Below, one piece after another: positions 19,600-28,672 of a stretch of DNA of 64,000 bases. Location of the stretch: NCBI GenBank assembly GCA_030323885.1, contig CM059194.1:26136363-26200362 (forward strand). Direction: 5' to 3'. Source of the DNA: Branchipolynoe longqiensis. Its lineage: Eukaryota > Annelida > Polychaeta > Phyllodocida > Polynoidae. Position 1 is the first letter of the stretch. Every line of letters begins with the position of its first letter. The notes below the pieces were generated by a model. It was not told the origin of the DNA, made no database searches, and saw only the letters and a program-made list of their open reading frames with translations. Position numbers and translations under genes: made by a program.

Positions 19600-19885
19600 A
19601 AACCAATTTGTTACTGTTCCGCCATGATGCGCTTCAGGCTGGCTCCCAATGCCTTCACTGAGGAAGCTGCCGACCCTCGCGTGCTGTGTCCCTTGTACTT
19701 GGTGGTATACACCCCAGATAATTCCATGACACTCAATGTCCATCTGGCTAAAGTAGCCCGCGAGATTGGCCCATGTGGCCCGATATATGAAATGAGCAAT
19801 TGTGTGCAGTCCCTCCTCAGTTGGAAGGCGCTTGCAATATATCTCCTTAAGGTTCTAATCTACGATCGTCTTTGTATTCAAAGAA
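19600..19885 (-). pseudogene. Tyrosine recombinase fragment of a third YR element family
   Basis: Minus strand encodes PHGPISRATLARWTLSVMEL and then KYKGHSTRGSAASSVKALGA. This aligns with the DIRS recombinases of this window (KPHKAISRDTLARW, HSTRGAMVSKARLLG) but differs strongly. H and R of HSTRG are kept; the first catalytic Arg and the Tyr are not seen. Upstream frames are interrupted (TAG near 19,862). It is a short relic between element D and a MITE-T. Confidence 0.75.
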
Positions 19886-19923
19886 TCTTACTGAGTCCAG
19901 CAGTTGGCCCAGTTGGTTATGTT

Positions 19924-20279
19924 TTAGTGCTGCATAGTCCGATGAAATATCAAATTTTCAAAACCGAACCAATTATCTAGATTTGCTTTTTACATATCTA
20001 ACTTAGATACTGATGCACTTATTAAGCATTTGTTTCTGCGTAGAAGGCAATACTGAGTCAATTTAACAGAATCTTTTACTGCAGAAGTCTATGGTGTCAG
20101 AGTTTTGGCAAGCTTGCCCAAACTAATTTTCCATGTTTGCACTCAAAATATCTCAAAAGTTTACCATTTAAAATAAAAGTAAATTTGAACTAATGTAAAG
20201 TAGATACCAGTGATCGATCTAATATATTTATCTCAGAAAAAATACAGAAATTCAAAACCATCGGCCTATGCAACTTTAA
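19924..20279. mobile_element. MITE-T copy
   Basis: Left end TGCTGCATAGTCCGATG (TTAA mutated to TTAG), right end CGGCCTATGCAACTTTAA. Confidence 0.85.
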
Positions 20280-20490
20280 CAGAGATTTCATTTTAAACGC
20301 AATAGAATCGCTCTCAATTCTCATCCTGTCAATCGACAGGCTCAGAATTGTTTATCCTCTCTGGGACAACACTAATAGTAATAACAATGTAAGCTTATAC
20401 GATAATAATTTCAGGCTGAGCGCCGAATTGTTGTCTAAGCCTTGTATCCAATTCAACACATTTTCCACACTCCAGAACGAGCCGTATCTG
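20280..20490. other. Nothing recognised
   Basis: Short unique stretch between two MITEs. Confidence 0.5.
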
Positions 20491-20499
20491 GGTTGCGGC

Positions 20500-20885
20500 T
20501 AGATAAAAGATTCACCCTGTACCAACCCATTAGAAAAACTGGCAAAGAATTTTGACATGCTGGGGAAATTAACTGAGCTGGTAAATTCTTAATTTAAGAA
20601 GCACAATATCTTCTTTATGTATGTTTTCATATTTACCCGCTAGTTTTGAGCTGGAAAATATAATAAAACATATACTTTAATGCAATTTAAAAGTGAAATC
20701 GACAGCGTTATATTTTCTTTTTGCATTCTCTCCCATTTCACCAACTCTGTGCCGATATATGTATCCATTTGATATTGGAGGCAGGGATTCTACTTCCTGT
20801 TCCATACTAAAGCTATTTTCACCCGTATTTACACTACGTTGTCGTTCATCCCTGTACTGGAAGTACGGGGTGAATCTTTTATCTG
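20500..20885. mobile_element. MITE-M copy 3, 9-bp TSD
   Basis: Flanks GGTTGCGGC (20,491-20,499) and GGTTGCAGC (20,886-20,894). The left end has lost the second half of its terminal hairpin. Confidence 0.85.
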
Positions 20886-20894
20886 GGTTGCAGC

Positions 20895-21335
20895 GGTCTG
20901 TGCTCGTGGCAACTCTTGCACAACCATTTTACCAAATAATGTTCGCCTACCGTAGCCCCATTGACTCTTGGTAGAATACAGCATTGGTTTGACTCAGCTG
21001 AGATTCAAACTCCAGTCCATCTGCATGGGAAGCCTGTGCTTTACTGGCTCGGCCACCGCATCGAGTTGAGGTAGATGGCAGTGATGTTGATGATGTTGCT
21101 GGATTTTTGGTGATGTCGTCACCAAAAACTCACTGAGGTGGCGCAGTAGATCCATGTGTGAGTGTGAGTGTGAGTGTGGGTGTGACTGTAAGTGGGGTGC
21201 ACTACTTGGCCTCAAAGGTGCAGTGGTGGCGACCCGCTAGAGGGCAGCACCGACGCCAGCTGGTGCTGTGAGCCCCCTTCACTCCCCGGGCGCAATCTCT
21301 GCCACTCTCCACGTAAGGGCAATCGTTTTTTATTA
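20895..21335. other. SINE-A head (minus) at 20,975-21,065, otherwise nothing
   Basis: A minus-strand SINE-A tRNA-like head is visible ('gattcaaactccagtcc', then 'actggctcggccaccgc'). A short GAGTGT repeat lies at 21,158-21,180. No gene is supported. Confidence 0.55.
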
Positions 21336-21371
21336 AAGCTGCATAGTCCGATGGTTTTGAGCTTTGCTTGT

Positions 21372-21541
21372 TTGTTGCTATTGTTTTACGTCCCAGCAAT
21401 ATTAAGGTCATATCACGACAGGCAACGACTTGTGACAGTGAGCTCTCATGGTGACTTTATAGTGCTGCCCCACTGGGAGACCAGGCCGCTGGCACCATGA
21501 CCCGATATCCCACAGTCACATTATCCTGAAACTGAGCTAAC
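21372..21541 (-). mobile_element. SINE-A fragment nested in MITE-T
   Basis: 3' half of SINE-A on the minus strand; the head side is missing. Confidence 0.85.
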
Positions 21542-21614
21542 CAGTTTTATTTTGAATGACTAACCTTGGGAGATGAAAACTTGCCATATTAATGTTGGCA
21601 AGCACGTCAAAATT

Positions 21615-22032
21615 TAGATAAAGGATTCACCCGGTACTCGCAGTACACGGGTGAAGACCAGCCTTATATAAAAACGGTCGAAAGATCGGGCTAATGAAAT
21701 GAGTCTTTATGAGAGCCTAATTTCACAATCTAAGAAGCAACATTTATTCTTTGTATATGTCTCCATGTTTACCCACTACTTTTGAGTTGGAAAATATAAT
21801 AAAACATATACTTTAATGCAATTTAAAAGTGAAATCAACGGCGTTCTCTGGCCACCATCTTGTCTTTTTGCATTCTCGCCCATTTCACCAACTCTGTGCC
21901 TATATGGGTGGCCATTTGATACTGGAGCCACAATTTCTAGTTCATGTTCCATACTAAACCTATTTTCGCCCGCATTTACACTACGTTGTCCTTCACCTGT
22001 GTACTACAAGTACCGGGTGAGTCTTTTATCTA
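21615..22032. mobile_element. MITE-M copy 4, perfect 9-bp TSD
   Basis: GTCAAAATT flanks both ends exactly (21,606-21,614 and 22,033-22,041). The interior is inverted relative to copies 1 and 2. Confidence 0.9.
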
Positions 22033-22212
22033 GTCAAAATTGTGACACCGTAGTAACAGGTTCTATTAAATTGGCTTAGTATCCCTTTATAAATTATATG
22101 CAGCAACAAATGAATAATAAGTGTGCCAGTATTTAAGTTGGAAACATCGCGTCAAATCTCGGTAATTGCTTTGGTTTAGAAAGTTTGATGCTTTCATCAG
22201 ACCATGCAGCTC

Positions 22213-22340
22213 TAAAGTTCCACAAGCAAATAAAAACATAACATTTTCAAATCCAAAGCACATATCTATAGTTCCCTCCGGATAGCCAACTTAGATATGG
22301 GTTCCCTCATCAAACATTTACTCCTCGTGAGGAACTGGCA
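22213..22340. mobile_element. MITE-T left-part fragment
   Basis: Starts at the end of the previous MITE-T (CTAAAGTTCCACAAG, degenerate) and keeps the 'acttagatatgggt' and 'atcaaacattta' blocks. Confidence 0.55.
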
Positions 22341-22377
22341 ATCGACTAATAATCAAAGATTATTTAAAATACTGTAG

Positions 22378-22535
22378 TAGTCTGCACTGACCTCTCAGGC
22401 AAGTAACCACATAGACAGGTAGGCGTGGGTAGTGTGTTGATATCGGGGAGCCTAGGTGGTGTAATGGTTAGCACACTGGCCCGGAATGCAAAGAGATGTG
22501 GGTTCGAGTCCCGCTCTAGGCGCAATGTTTCCGAT
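22378..22535 (+). repeat. tRNA-like repeat, copy 2
   Basis: Best-preserved tRNA-like block. The 5' GCCTAGG can pair with 3' TCTAGGC, the D-arm is GTGTAATGGTTAGCAC, and the T-arm is GTGGGTTCGAGTCCCGC. The anticodon stem does not pair, so I reject it as a tRNA gene. Confidence 0.7.
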
Positions 22536-22736
22536 AATACCTACATGGTCCGTACACATGTGAAGATATGAAATTCAAGGTTATTTCAAAGCTTTTCAAT
22601 GATGTTTTTGATAGGAATTCAAGACTATTTTCATTTGAATTTGAGTAAAATCATTCAATGGTGAATGGCGATTTCAGACTAATTTAGATCAGTGGGGACA
22701 GTTTAATGGAATTCATGGCTTTTTGATAATATTTGT

Positions 22737-22998
22737 GGGAGATCGGGAGTTTGATTCTCAGTCGAGTCAAAACGATCACTTACGCAAAATTGCTACTTGT
22801 TGCTTTCTAGCTCGACATTAATAGGATAGGGCAAGGAGTGGTTAGCTCAGTGTCAGGACAATGTGACTGGGATATTGAGTCATGGTGCCCAGTTGGGCCA
22901 CACTATAAAGTTGCTATGAGTGCACACTGCCACAAGTCGGTAACCGTCCTGATTTGATCTTAGATATTGCCAGAATGTAAATTTCCAACAACCAACTT
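22737..22998 (+). mobile_element. SINE-A copy
   Basis: Runs from 'gggagatcgggagtttgatt' (degenerate B box) to 'ccaacaaccaac', with small internal deletions. Confidence 0.8.
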
Positions 22999-23104
22999 TT
23001 CATCAAATTATGTAGTTTTAATTTCAAATTCAATGACAGCATCATAAGTTCAGAACTGGTGTTTCCAAAGTGACAATAAAACAGAATAACTTTGGGCGAA
23101 ATGG

Positions 23105-23650
23105 TCAGCTAACTGTTAGTGCTGCAGACTGACGGGTGTCAGCTAACTGTTAGTGCTGAAGACTTGTGTCAGCTGTTAGTGTTTCAGACTGGTGTCAGCT
23201 AACTGTTAGTGCTGCAGACTGACCAGTGTCAGCTAACTATTAGTGCTGCAGACTCGTGTCAGCTGTTAGTGTTTCAGACTGGTGTCAGCTGACTGTTAGT
23301 GCTGCAGACTGATCAGTGTCAGCTAACTGTTAGTGCTGCAGACTGATCAGTGTCAGCTAACTATTAGTGCTGCAGACTTGTGTCAGCTGTTAGTGTTTCA
23401 GACTGGTGTCAGCTAACTGTTAGTGCTGCAGACTGACCAGTGTCAGCTAACTATTAGTGCTGCAGACTCGTGTCAGCTGTTAGTGTTTCAGACTGGTGTC
23501 AGCTGACTGTTAGTGCTGCAGACTGATCAGTGTCAGCTAACTGTTAGTGCTGCAGACTTGTGTCAGCTGTTAGTGTTTCAGACTGGTGTCAGCTAACTGT
23601 TAGTGCTGCAGACTGGTGTCAGTTAACTGTTAGTGCTGCAGACTGGTGGC
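23105..23650. repeat. Minisatellite with higher-order 34+30+26 bp units
   Basis: Three related monomers alternate. A (about 34 bp) ends GACTGACCAGTGT. B (about 30 bp) ends GACTCGTGT or GACTTGTGT. C (about 26 bp) starts CAGCTGTTAGTGTTTCAGAC. The order is A-B-C repeated, with one A doubling and a terminal loss of C, giving a higher-order period of about 90 bp. Confidence 0.9.
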
Positions 23651-23784
23651 GCCCAGGGGCGGGTGGCTCCCCCAAGTGGCGGAACTCTGCCAGTGACCTA
23701 CTTTGAAGCATTGCCTTAAACCAAATAGCGTCTTCAGCCGTCACACGATGCCAGTTTGTAAAGTAATTTATAGGCACTGAGGTC

Positions 23785-23978
23785 TGGATTATTAGGCAAG
23801 AACTGGTTGGTTCAGTGCCAGGATAATGTGACTGAGTGGAATATCAGGCCATGGTGCTGACGGCCTGGTCTCCTAGTGGGGCAGCACTATAAAGTCGTCA
23901 TGAGTACGCACTGCCACAAGTCGGTACCCATCCTGATATGACCTTAGATGTTGATAGGACGTAAAACTCCAACAAACA
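23785..23978 (+). mobile_element. SINE-A 3' half
   Basis: From 'ggattattaggcaagaact' to 'gtaaaactccaac'. Confidence 0.85.
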
Positions 23979-24087
23979 AATCTCATCTCAATTGATATCC
24001 AACGATAATAGAACTTTACCACCGTAATAGATGATAGGTAGCAGTATCACTGAGACCAATATTGCAGCGATAGGTTGTTTGGATGGT

Positions 24088-24130
24088 TGTTGGATCTTTA
24101 CGTCCTGGCCACATCTAAGGTCATATCATG
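24088..24130 (-). mobile_element. SINE-A 3' fragment
   Basis: Short minus-strand 3' end only. Confidence 0.6.
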
Positions 24131-24145
24131 TCAAATACTTCATGA

Positions 24146-24337
24146 GTGCAAACAGTATCTAAGCTAGATATGTGGGATTAAATCTAATTGTTTTTGTTTA
24201 GAAAATTTGAGGATTGATTGAATGGTGATTGTTTTATGCCGTGTCGGCAGTAAAGACCATATTCACGGCGAGACATCCCATTTACACAGAGTGTTCAAAT
24301 CTGATCAGATTTCAGTTTCATATGACTATGCTGCTTT
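24146..24337. mobile_element. MITE-T remnant, interrupted
   Basis: The MITE-T right part (GTATCTAAGCTAGATATGTG to GAAAATTTGAG) is interrupted at 24,212-24,300. It resumes as 'catatgactatgctgcttt' and is then cut by the Ngaro-like element; the final AA of its TTAA lies at 27,199. Confidence 0.65.
24212..24290. repeat. Dispersed repeat shared with 48,452-48,515
   Basis: 'gattgattg' followed by 'ggtgattgttttatgccg' and 'tcggcagtaaagaccatatt' matches the second site with few changes. The family is unknown. Confidence 0.55.
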
Positions 24338-24597
24338 GGTCGTAATGCAAGCATTTCGTTTGATGCGAGGGGAGGGAGAGCGACTCACCCGGCCCTGAGC
24401 GACTCACCCCCCCCTCCTGCCACTGCTCACCTCCCCCCACCCCTGAGCGACTCAACCCTGCCACTGTCACCTCCCCCCTGAGCGACTCACCCCCCTCCTG
24501 CCTCTGCTCACTTCCCCCCTTATAAGGCCGCCCGCCAGCCTCCCTCAGGCACTCAGCCTCCAGCCGCCTTCCAGCTCTCTGCCCCCTTTTTCTTCTA
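24338..24597 (+). repeat. Split direct repeat A1
   Basis: Starts GGTCGTAATGC and contains five or so imperfect copies of CTGAGCGACTCACC, then a TATA box and a leader of pyrimidine tracts. A few indels distinguish it from A2. Confidence 0.85.
24521..24527 (+). promoter_or_regulatory. TATAAGG box in A1
   Basis: TATAAGG in 'cccccttataaggccgcc', about 125 bases before the ORF ATG, duplicated at 26,779-26,785 in A2. A likely promoter of the Gag transcript. Confidence 0.5.
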
Positions 24598-24646
24598 CTT
24601 TGGCATTCCTTCTCCTCGGACCGCTGCACCTCTGCCGACCTCCACC

Positions 24647-25810
24647 ATGCCCGGACGCGGAAAAGGCAAGAGCCGGAAAGCAGCCAAGATCTCCGGTCTG
24701 GCCACACCCGGGCCGTCCTCGGGCTCCCCGGGGGGATCCCCCCCCTCCACGGCCCCGTCCTCGCCCGCAGCACCCTCGGGCCACGCCAGCAGCGAGATCG
24801 CCCTCCTCATCGAGTCCATCAACCGCCTCACTTGCCGCGTGGAGGCCGCCGAGACGGGGATCGCCCGAGGGGCTCCCGAGGAGCCAGCACCCGCGCCACG
24901 GCAGGAGCCCGCATACAGCCTGGCGCCCGCCCCGGCCCCTCGGGCGCACGCCGCACCCGGGAGCCGGCCGCCGCCTCCACCTCAGGCGACGCGGCCCGGA
25001 GGCCTACACCCGGAGTACGAGCAGTACTCCCGCGTACACGCCAGCTTGACACCGACAGCGCCGCCCACCTACCGCCAGCATCCCGCGGAGCACACCCCCA
25101 CCTCCGCGGCCGACGCAGTCCGCGACATCCTCGCATCCGCCGAGGCGCAGCACACCGTACGGCGCCGAGGTATTCCTGCTGACTATGTTTTTCCTTCTGA
25201 TCTTGTGGAGAGGGGTCCGGGGTGCAAGGCGGTTAAACTCGGGGAGGCGACCAGGGACGAGTATAGCCTCGCCCTCCTCTCACTGGTGAACCACCCTGCC
25301 TTCCCGGCCCACTCCCTCCAGGGCCTACACCACCACCACCTCACCGTCATGAGGGACATCCTCATCCACCCCTGGCTGACCGTCCGCCAGTACTCAGAGA
25401 CCATATTTTCCTGGATCGCGGACGGAAGGCTCCCCCAGGGGTGGCATGACCCTGTGGCCCTCAACGCGGTCAGGCTAGACTCCCTCACCACGCCCACCAC
25501 CCCGCCAACACCAGCTCCCCGAGGCGACGAGGGGGCCCGAGGCGCACACTTGCCCCGGCAGCAAGTCGACACCCGCACCGCCTACGATAGGCACGCTCAC
25601 GGGGCTCCCTGCACCGCTTGGAACCGCGATCCCACCTCGTGCGATCGGGCACCCCTCGGAGAGGCTCACGGCGAGGTGGGAAACAGGCACCGGCACGTCT
25701 GTGCATATTGCGCCAACGTCCGGCGCATATTAACAATGCACAGCGAGGCCGCATGCCGCACCAAGCAAGCCCGTGAGCGCCAGACCCCTGCCACCTCGGC
25801 GGATTTTTGA
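24647..25810 (+). CDS. Gag-like protein of the Ngaro-like element
   Basis: 387 codons from an ATG in good context (CACCATGCCC). The N terminus is basic (MPGRGKGKSRKAAK), followed by a Pro/Ala/Ser-rich linker, a short amphipathic helix (EIALLIESINRLTCRVEAAE, about 50-70), more Pro-rich sequence, and a compact domain at about 155-290 with a His run (LHHHHLTVMRD) and several Trp. The C-terminal region has Cys at 322, 332, 352, 355 and 370 and His at 365, in a C-x9-C...HVCxYC...H-x4-C pattern. I know this pattern from Gag-like proteins of YR and other retroelements with 'HVC..C' fingers. Likely role: binding element RNA. The TGA at 25,808 may be secondary, because the same frame stays open to 26,197. 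Function is inferred from motif and context only. Confidence 0.65.
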   Translation: MPGRGKGKSRKAAKISGLATPGPSSGSPGGSPPSTAPSSPAAPSGHASSEIALLIESINRLTCRVEAAETGIARGAPEEPAPAPRQEPAYSLAPAPAPRAHAAPGSRPPPPPQATRPGGLHPEYEQYSRVHASLTPTAPPTYRQHPAEHTPTSAADAVRDILASAEAQHTVRRRGIPADYVFPSDLVERGPGCKAVKLGEATRDEYSLALLSLVNHPAFPAHSLQGLHHHHLTVMRDILIHPWLTVRQYSETIFSWIADGRLPQGWHDPVALNAVRLDSLTTPTTPPTPAPRGDEGARGAHLPRQQVDTRTAYDRHAHGAPCTAWNRDPTSCDRAPLGEAHGEVGNRHRHVCAYCANVRRILTMHSEAACRTKQARERQTPATSADF

Positions 25811-26197
25811 TCCGCCGGCCTCCCCCCGGTTGGCCCGGGGGGCATAGCCCGGCGCCCCACCCCCACCATTCCCGACAGCCCCGCAACGCCCACCGACGGT
25901 CCCCCAGCGAACACCGATCGAAACGCCGCCCAGACGAAGCCGAGGATCATCACCCCGCACCTCACACCTCAGACGACTCAGCCCAGCCTCACGGGAGACC
26001 CCCCCCCAGACAGCCCAGCCACCGGCCTCCACGGCTCCGACCTTCACGACACCGCCTTCATGAAGCCGCCCGACCCCACCCAGCCCAGCCCTGAGGAGTT
26101 CGCGGCCCCCCGGCTCGACCCTCGCCGGACCTCCTCCCCCAGCCCTCAGGAGCGGGCCTACCCTTCTTTTTTGGCCGCCCGCTCCCCCTCCACCTAG
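25811..26197 (+). other. Same-frame extension after the Gag TGA
   Basis: The frame of the Gag-like ORF continues for 128 codons beyond TGA to a TAG at 26,195-26,197. It encodes a Pro/Thr/Asp-rich tail (for example SPEEFAAPRLDPRRTSS). It could be an original C terminus cut by a CGA-to-TGA change, a readthrough product, or chance in GC-rich DNA. Confidence 0.4.
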
Positions 26198-26297
26198 ACC
26201 CCGGACCCTCCTCTCATCCAGGCCTGCCTCTCCGGGCCCCGCCTCGGGCGCCCCGCGCCCCCGCCTCGGGCGTGCCTCGAGCCCTCTCCTTACACTT

Positions 26298-26599
26298 TGG
26301 CGGAGGGCTCCTAGGCCCCCCCTCTACCAACTCTGACACTGCTCCTTATGAGCCCCTCACTATTTATCCTCTGCTCCTCATGAGCCCCTGACTCTTTGCT
26401 CCTCGCGAGCCCCCTGCTCCTCATGAGCCCCCTGTATTGCTCTGTGCCTCCTCAGCCTGTTTACCTCCTCAGTTACCCTGTTTGTACCTTACTTTGTCAT
26501 TTATTGTTATTCTCACTGTTTCTCTGTATGTTGCCCGAGGCGTTACAATAAACGCCTCAGTTTTCCCACCTCCGCCTCTGTTCTTCCTTCTCGCGCATC
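26298..26599 (+). repeat. Split direct repeat B1 with polyadenylation signal
   Basis: Contains repeated 'cctcatgagccccct' blocks and AATAAA at 26,547-26,552. The signal sits near the loop of a perfect 8-bp hairpin (GAGGCGTT ... AACGCCTC). Ends CTTCTCGCGCATC. Confidence 0.85.
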
Positions 26600-26851
26600 G
26601 GTCGTAATGCGAAGCATTTCGTTTGATGCGAGGGGAGGGAGAGCGACTCACCCGGCCCTGAGCGACTCACCTCCTGCCACTGCTCACCTCCCCCCACCCC
26701 TGAGCGACTCACCCCTGCCACTGCTCACCTCCCCCCTGAGCGACTCACCCCCCTCCTGCCTCTGCTCACTTCCCCCCTTATAAGGCCGCCCGCCGGCCTC
26801 CCTCAGGCACTCAGCCTCCAGCCGCCTTCCAGCTCTCTGCCCTTTTTCTTC
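26600..26851 (+). repeat. Split direct repeat A2
   Basis: Begins GGTCGTAATGCGAAGC directly after B1 and carries its own TATAAGG at 26,779-26,785. Confidence 0.85.
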
Positions 26852-26898
26852 TCCACCCACCCACCCAACTCTCCCTCCTCTACCCTCCCCCCTCTGCG

Positions 26899-27198
26899 GC
26901 GGAGGGCTCCTCGGTCCCCCCTCTACCAACTCTGACACTGCTCCTTATGAGCCCCTCACTATTTATCCTCTGCTCCTCATGAGCCCCTGACTCTTTGCTC
27001 CTCGCGAGCCCCCTGCTCCTCATGAGCCCCCTGTATTGCTATGTGCCTCCTCAGCCTGTTTACCTCCTCAGTTACCCTGTTTGTACCTTACTTTGTCATT
27101 TACTGTTATGTTCACTGTTTCTCTGTATGTTGCCCGAGGCGTCACAATAAACGCCTCAGTTTTCCCACCTCCGCCTCTGTTCTTCCTTCTCGCGCATC
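26899..27198 (+). repeat. Split direct repeat B2 with polyadenylation signal
   Basis: Nearly identical to B1; AATAAA at 27,146-27,151. It is separated from A2 by 47 unique CCCACC-rich bases. Confidence 0.85.
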
Positions 27199-27418
27199 AA
27201 TAGAGTTAGGTTAAACCCTAAAGGGCGCATTCCATATACGCGTAATGCGTAATGCGAATGCGAATGCGAATGCGACAAAAAATCGAAACGCCTTGAAACC
27301 TATGAGCTACATTCCATACACGCGTAATGCGTAATGCGAATGCGAATGCGTCAGAAATTCATTATCCCGATCGGTCCCTGTAGCGATCGGTGCGTAATGC
27401 GTAATGCGTAAAAGATGT

Positions 27419-27587
27419 GCGAATAGAAAAGCATCAGTCGCATTTGTCCATTGATATAAGGTTGGAGGAGGCGACTGATAATTACGGACAGCCGGGACAA
27501 GGTGGTGCGAACAGAATAGCATCAGTCGCATTTGTCCATTGATATAAGGCTGGAGGAGGCGACTGATAATTACGGACAGCCGGTGCA
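27419..27587. repeat. 88-bp tandem duplication with internal hairpin
   Basis: 'gcatcagtcgcatttgtcc' to 'attacggacagccgg' occurs twice, about 88 bases apart. Each copy contains the inverted pair CAGTCGC / GCGACTG. Confidence 0.85.
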
Positions 27588-27697
27588 AACATGTAGGTTT
27601 ATGCGGCGGACCTGTGAGGAAGCAGTCTTCATATTTGGGACGGTCCTAACATCCCTCTAAGCAAGCTAAACTGAGCCATGTTTGGACCGTCCCATTC

Positions 27698-28672
27698 TCT
27701 GTGTGTGTCTCTGTGTGTGTATCTGTGTCTGTGTGTCTCTGTGTGTGTCTCTGTGTGTGTGTCTGTGTTGTCTGTCTGTGTCTGTGTGTGTATGTGTGTG
27801 TGTGTCTGTGTGTGTGTCTCTGTATTCTGTCTCTGTGTCTGTGTGTGTGTCTCTGTGTGTGTATCTGTGTCTGTGTGTGTCTCTGTGTGTGTCTGTGTGT
27901 CTGTCTCTGTGTGTGTGTCTCTGTGTGTGTCTCTGGGTGTGTGTCTCTGTGTTGTGTCTCTGTGTGTCTGTGTCTTTGTGTCTCTGTTGCTGTGTGTGTG
28001 TCTGTGTGTGTATCTCTGTGTCTCTGTGTGTGTCTCTGTGTTTCTGTGTGTGTGTCTGTGTGTGTGTCTCTATGTATGTCTCTGTGTGTGTCTCTGTGTG
28101 TGTCTGTGTGTGTCTCTGTGTTGTGTCTCTGTGTTGTGTCTCTGTGTGTGTCTCTGTGTGTGTATATGTGTCTCTGTGTGTGTGTCTCTGTCTCTGTGTG
28201 TGTCTCTGTGTGTGTCTGTGTGTGTGTCTCTGTGTGTGTCTCTGTGTTGTGTCTCTGTGTGTCTCTGTGTGTGTATCTGTGTCTGTGTGTGTGTCTGTGT
28301 GTATGTCTCTGTGTGTGTGTCTGTGTGTCTCTGTGTGTGTCTCTGTGTCTGTGTGTGTCTCTGTGTGTGTATCTGTGTCTGTGTGTGTCTCTGTTGTGTC
28401 TCTGTGTGTGTCTCGTGTGTGTCTCTGTGTGTATGTGTCTGTGTGTGTCTCTTTGTCAGAGACACAGAGACACAGACACACACATAGAGACACACACACA
28501 GACACAGAGTCACACACACAGACACACACAGGACACACACAGAGACACGGAGACACAGACACACACATAGGGACATGCACAGAGACACAGAGTCACACAC
28601 ACAGACACACACAGAGACACGGAGACACAGACACACACATAGAGACACACACAGAGACACAGAGTCACACAC
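27698..28672. repeat. (TGTGTC)n microsatellite with strand switch
   Basis: About 750 bases of TG/TC-type repeats switch at about 28,455 to about 215 bases of the complementary CA/GA type, making a giant foldback. Every Cys/Val/Ser or Thr/His/Asp frame through it is an artefact. Confidence 0.9.

Larger units (their letters stand above)
21336..22218. mobile_element. MITE-T copy split by two insertions
   Basis: TTAAAGCTGCATAGTCCGATG at the left and CATCAGACCATGCAGCTCTAA at the right. The interior resumes at 21,541-21,614 and 22,033-22,218 around a SINE-A and a MITE-M. Confidence 0.85.
24338..27198 (+). mobile_element. Non-autonomous Ngaro/PAT-like YR retrotransposon
   Basis: A GC-rich island of 2,861 bp in an AT-rich neighbourhood. 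Order: A1 (24,338-24,597), Gag-like ORF, B1 (26,298-26,599), A2 (26,600-26,851), B2 (26,899-27,198). A1 matches A2, B1 matches B2, and B1 joins A2 directly. This split direct-repeat arrangement is established for Ngaro and PAT-like tyrosine-recombinase elements. There is no target duplication: left flank CTGCTTT and right flank AATAGAG rebuild the TTAA end of a MITE-T. No RT, RNase H or recombinase is encoded, so mobilisation would need another element. The family call rests on architecture plus the zinc-binding Gag-like ORF. Confidence 0.75.

Noticed and set aside
22446..22524. Possible tRNA-Gln-like gene
   Set aside because: Acceptor, D and T arms pair, but the anticodon stem does not, and the unit is a dispersed repeat.
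23105..23650. CRISPR-like array
   Set aside because: Regular repeats, but the 'spacers' are variants of the same repeat and the genome is eukaryotic; it is a minisatellite.
24545..25136. Several overlapping minus- and plus-strand frames across the GC-rich element
   Set aside because: Few stops are expected at this GC content; only the 24,647 plus frame has motifs and a sensible position between A1 and B1.
24338..27198. Interpretation as an LTR retrotransposon with solo LTR, or as a tandem gene duplication
   Set aside because: The repeats are split (A and B separated by the ORF on one side, joined on the other) and there is no target duplication, which fits YR elements better.
27201..27225. 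Telomere-like 'ttaggttaaaccctaa'
   Set aside because: Less than two units in each direction and inside transposon junctions; too short to mean anything.
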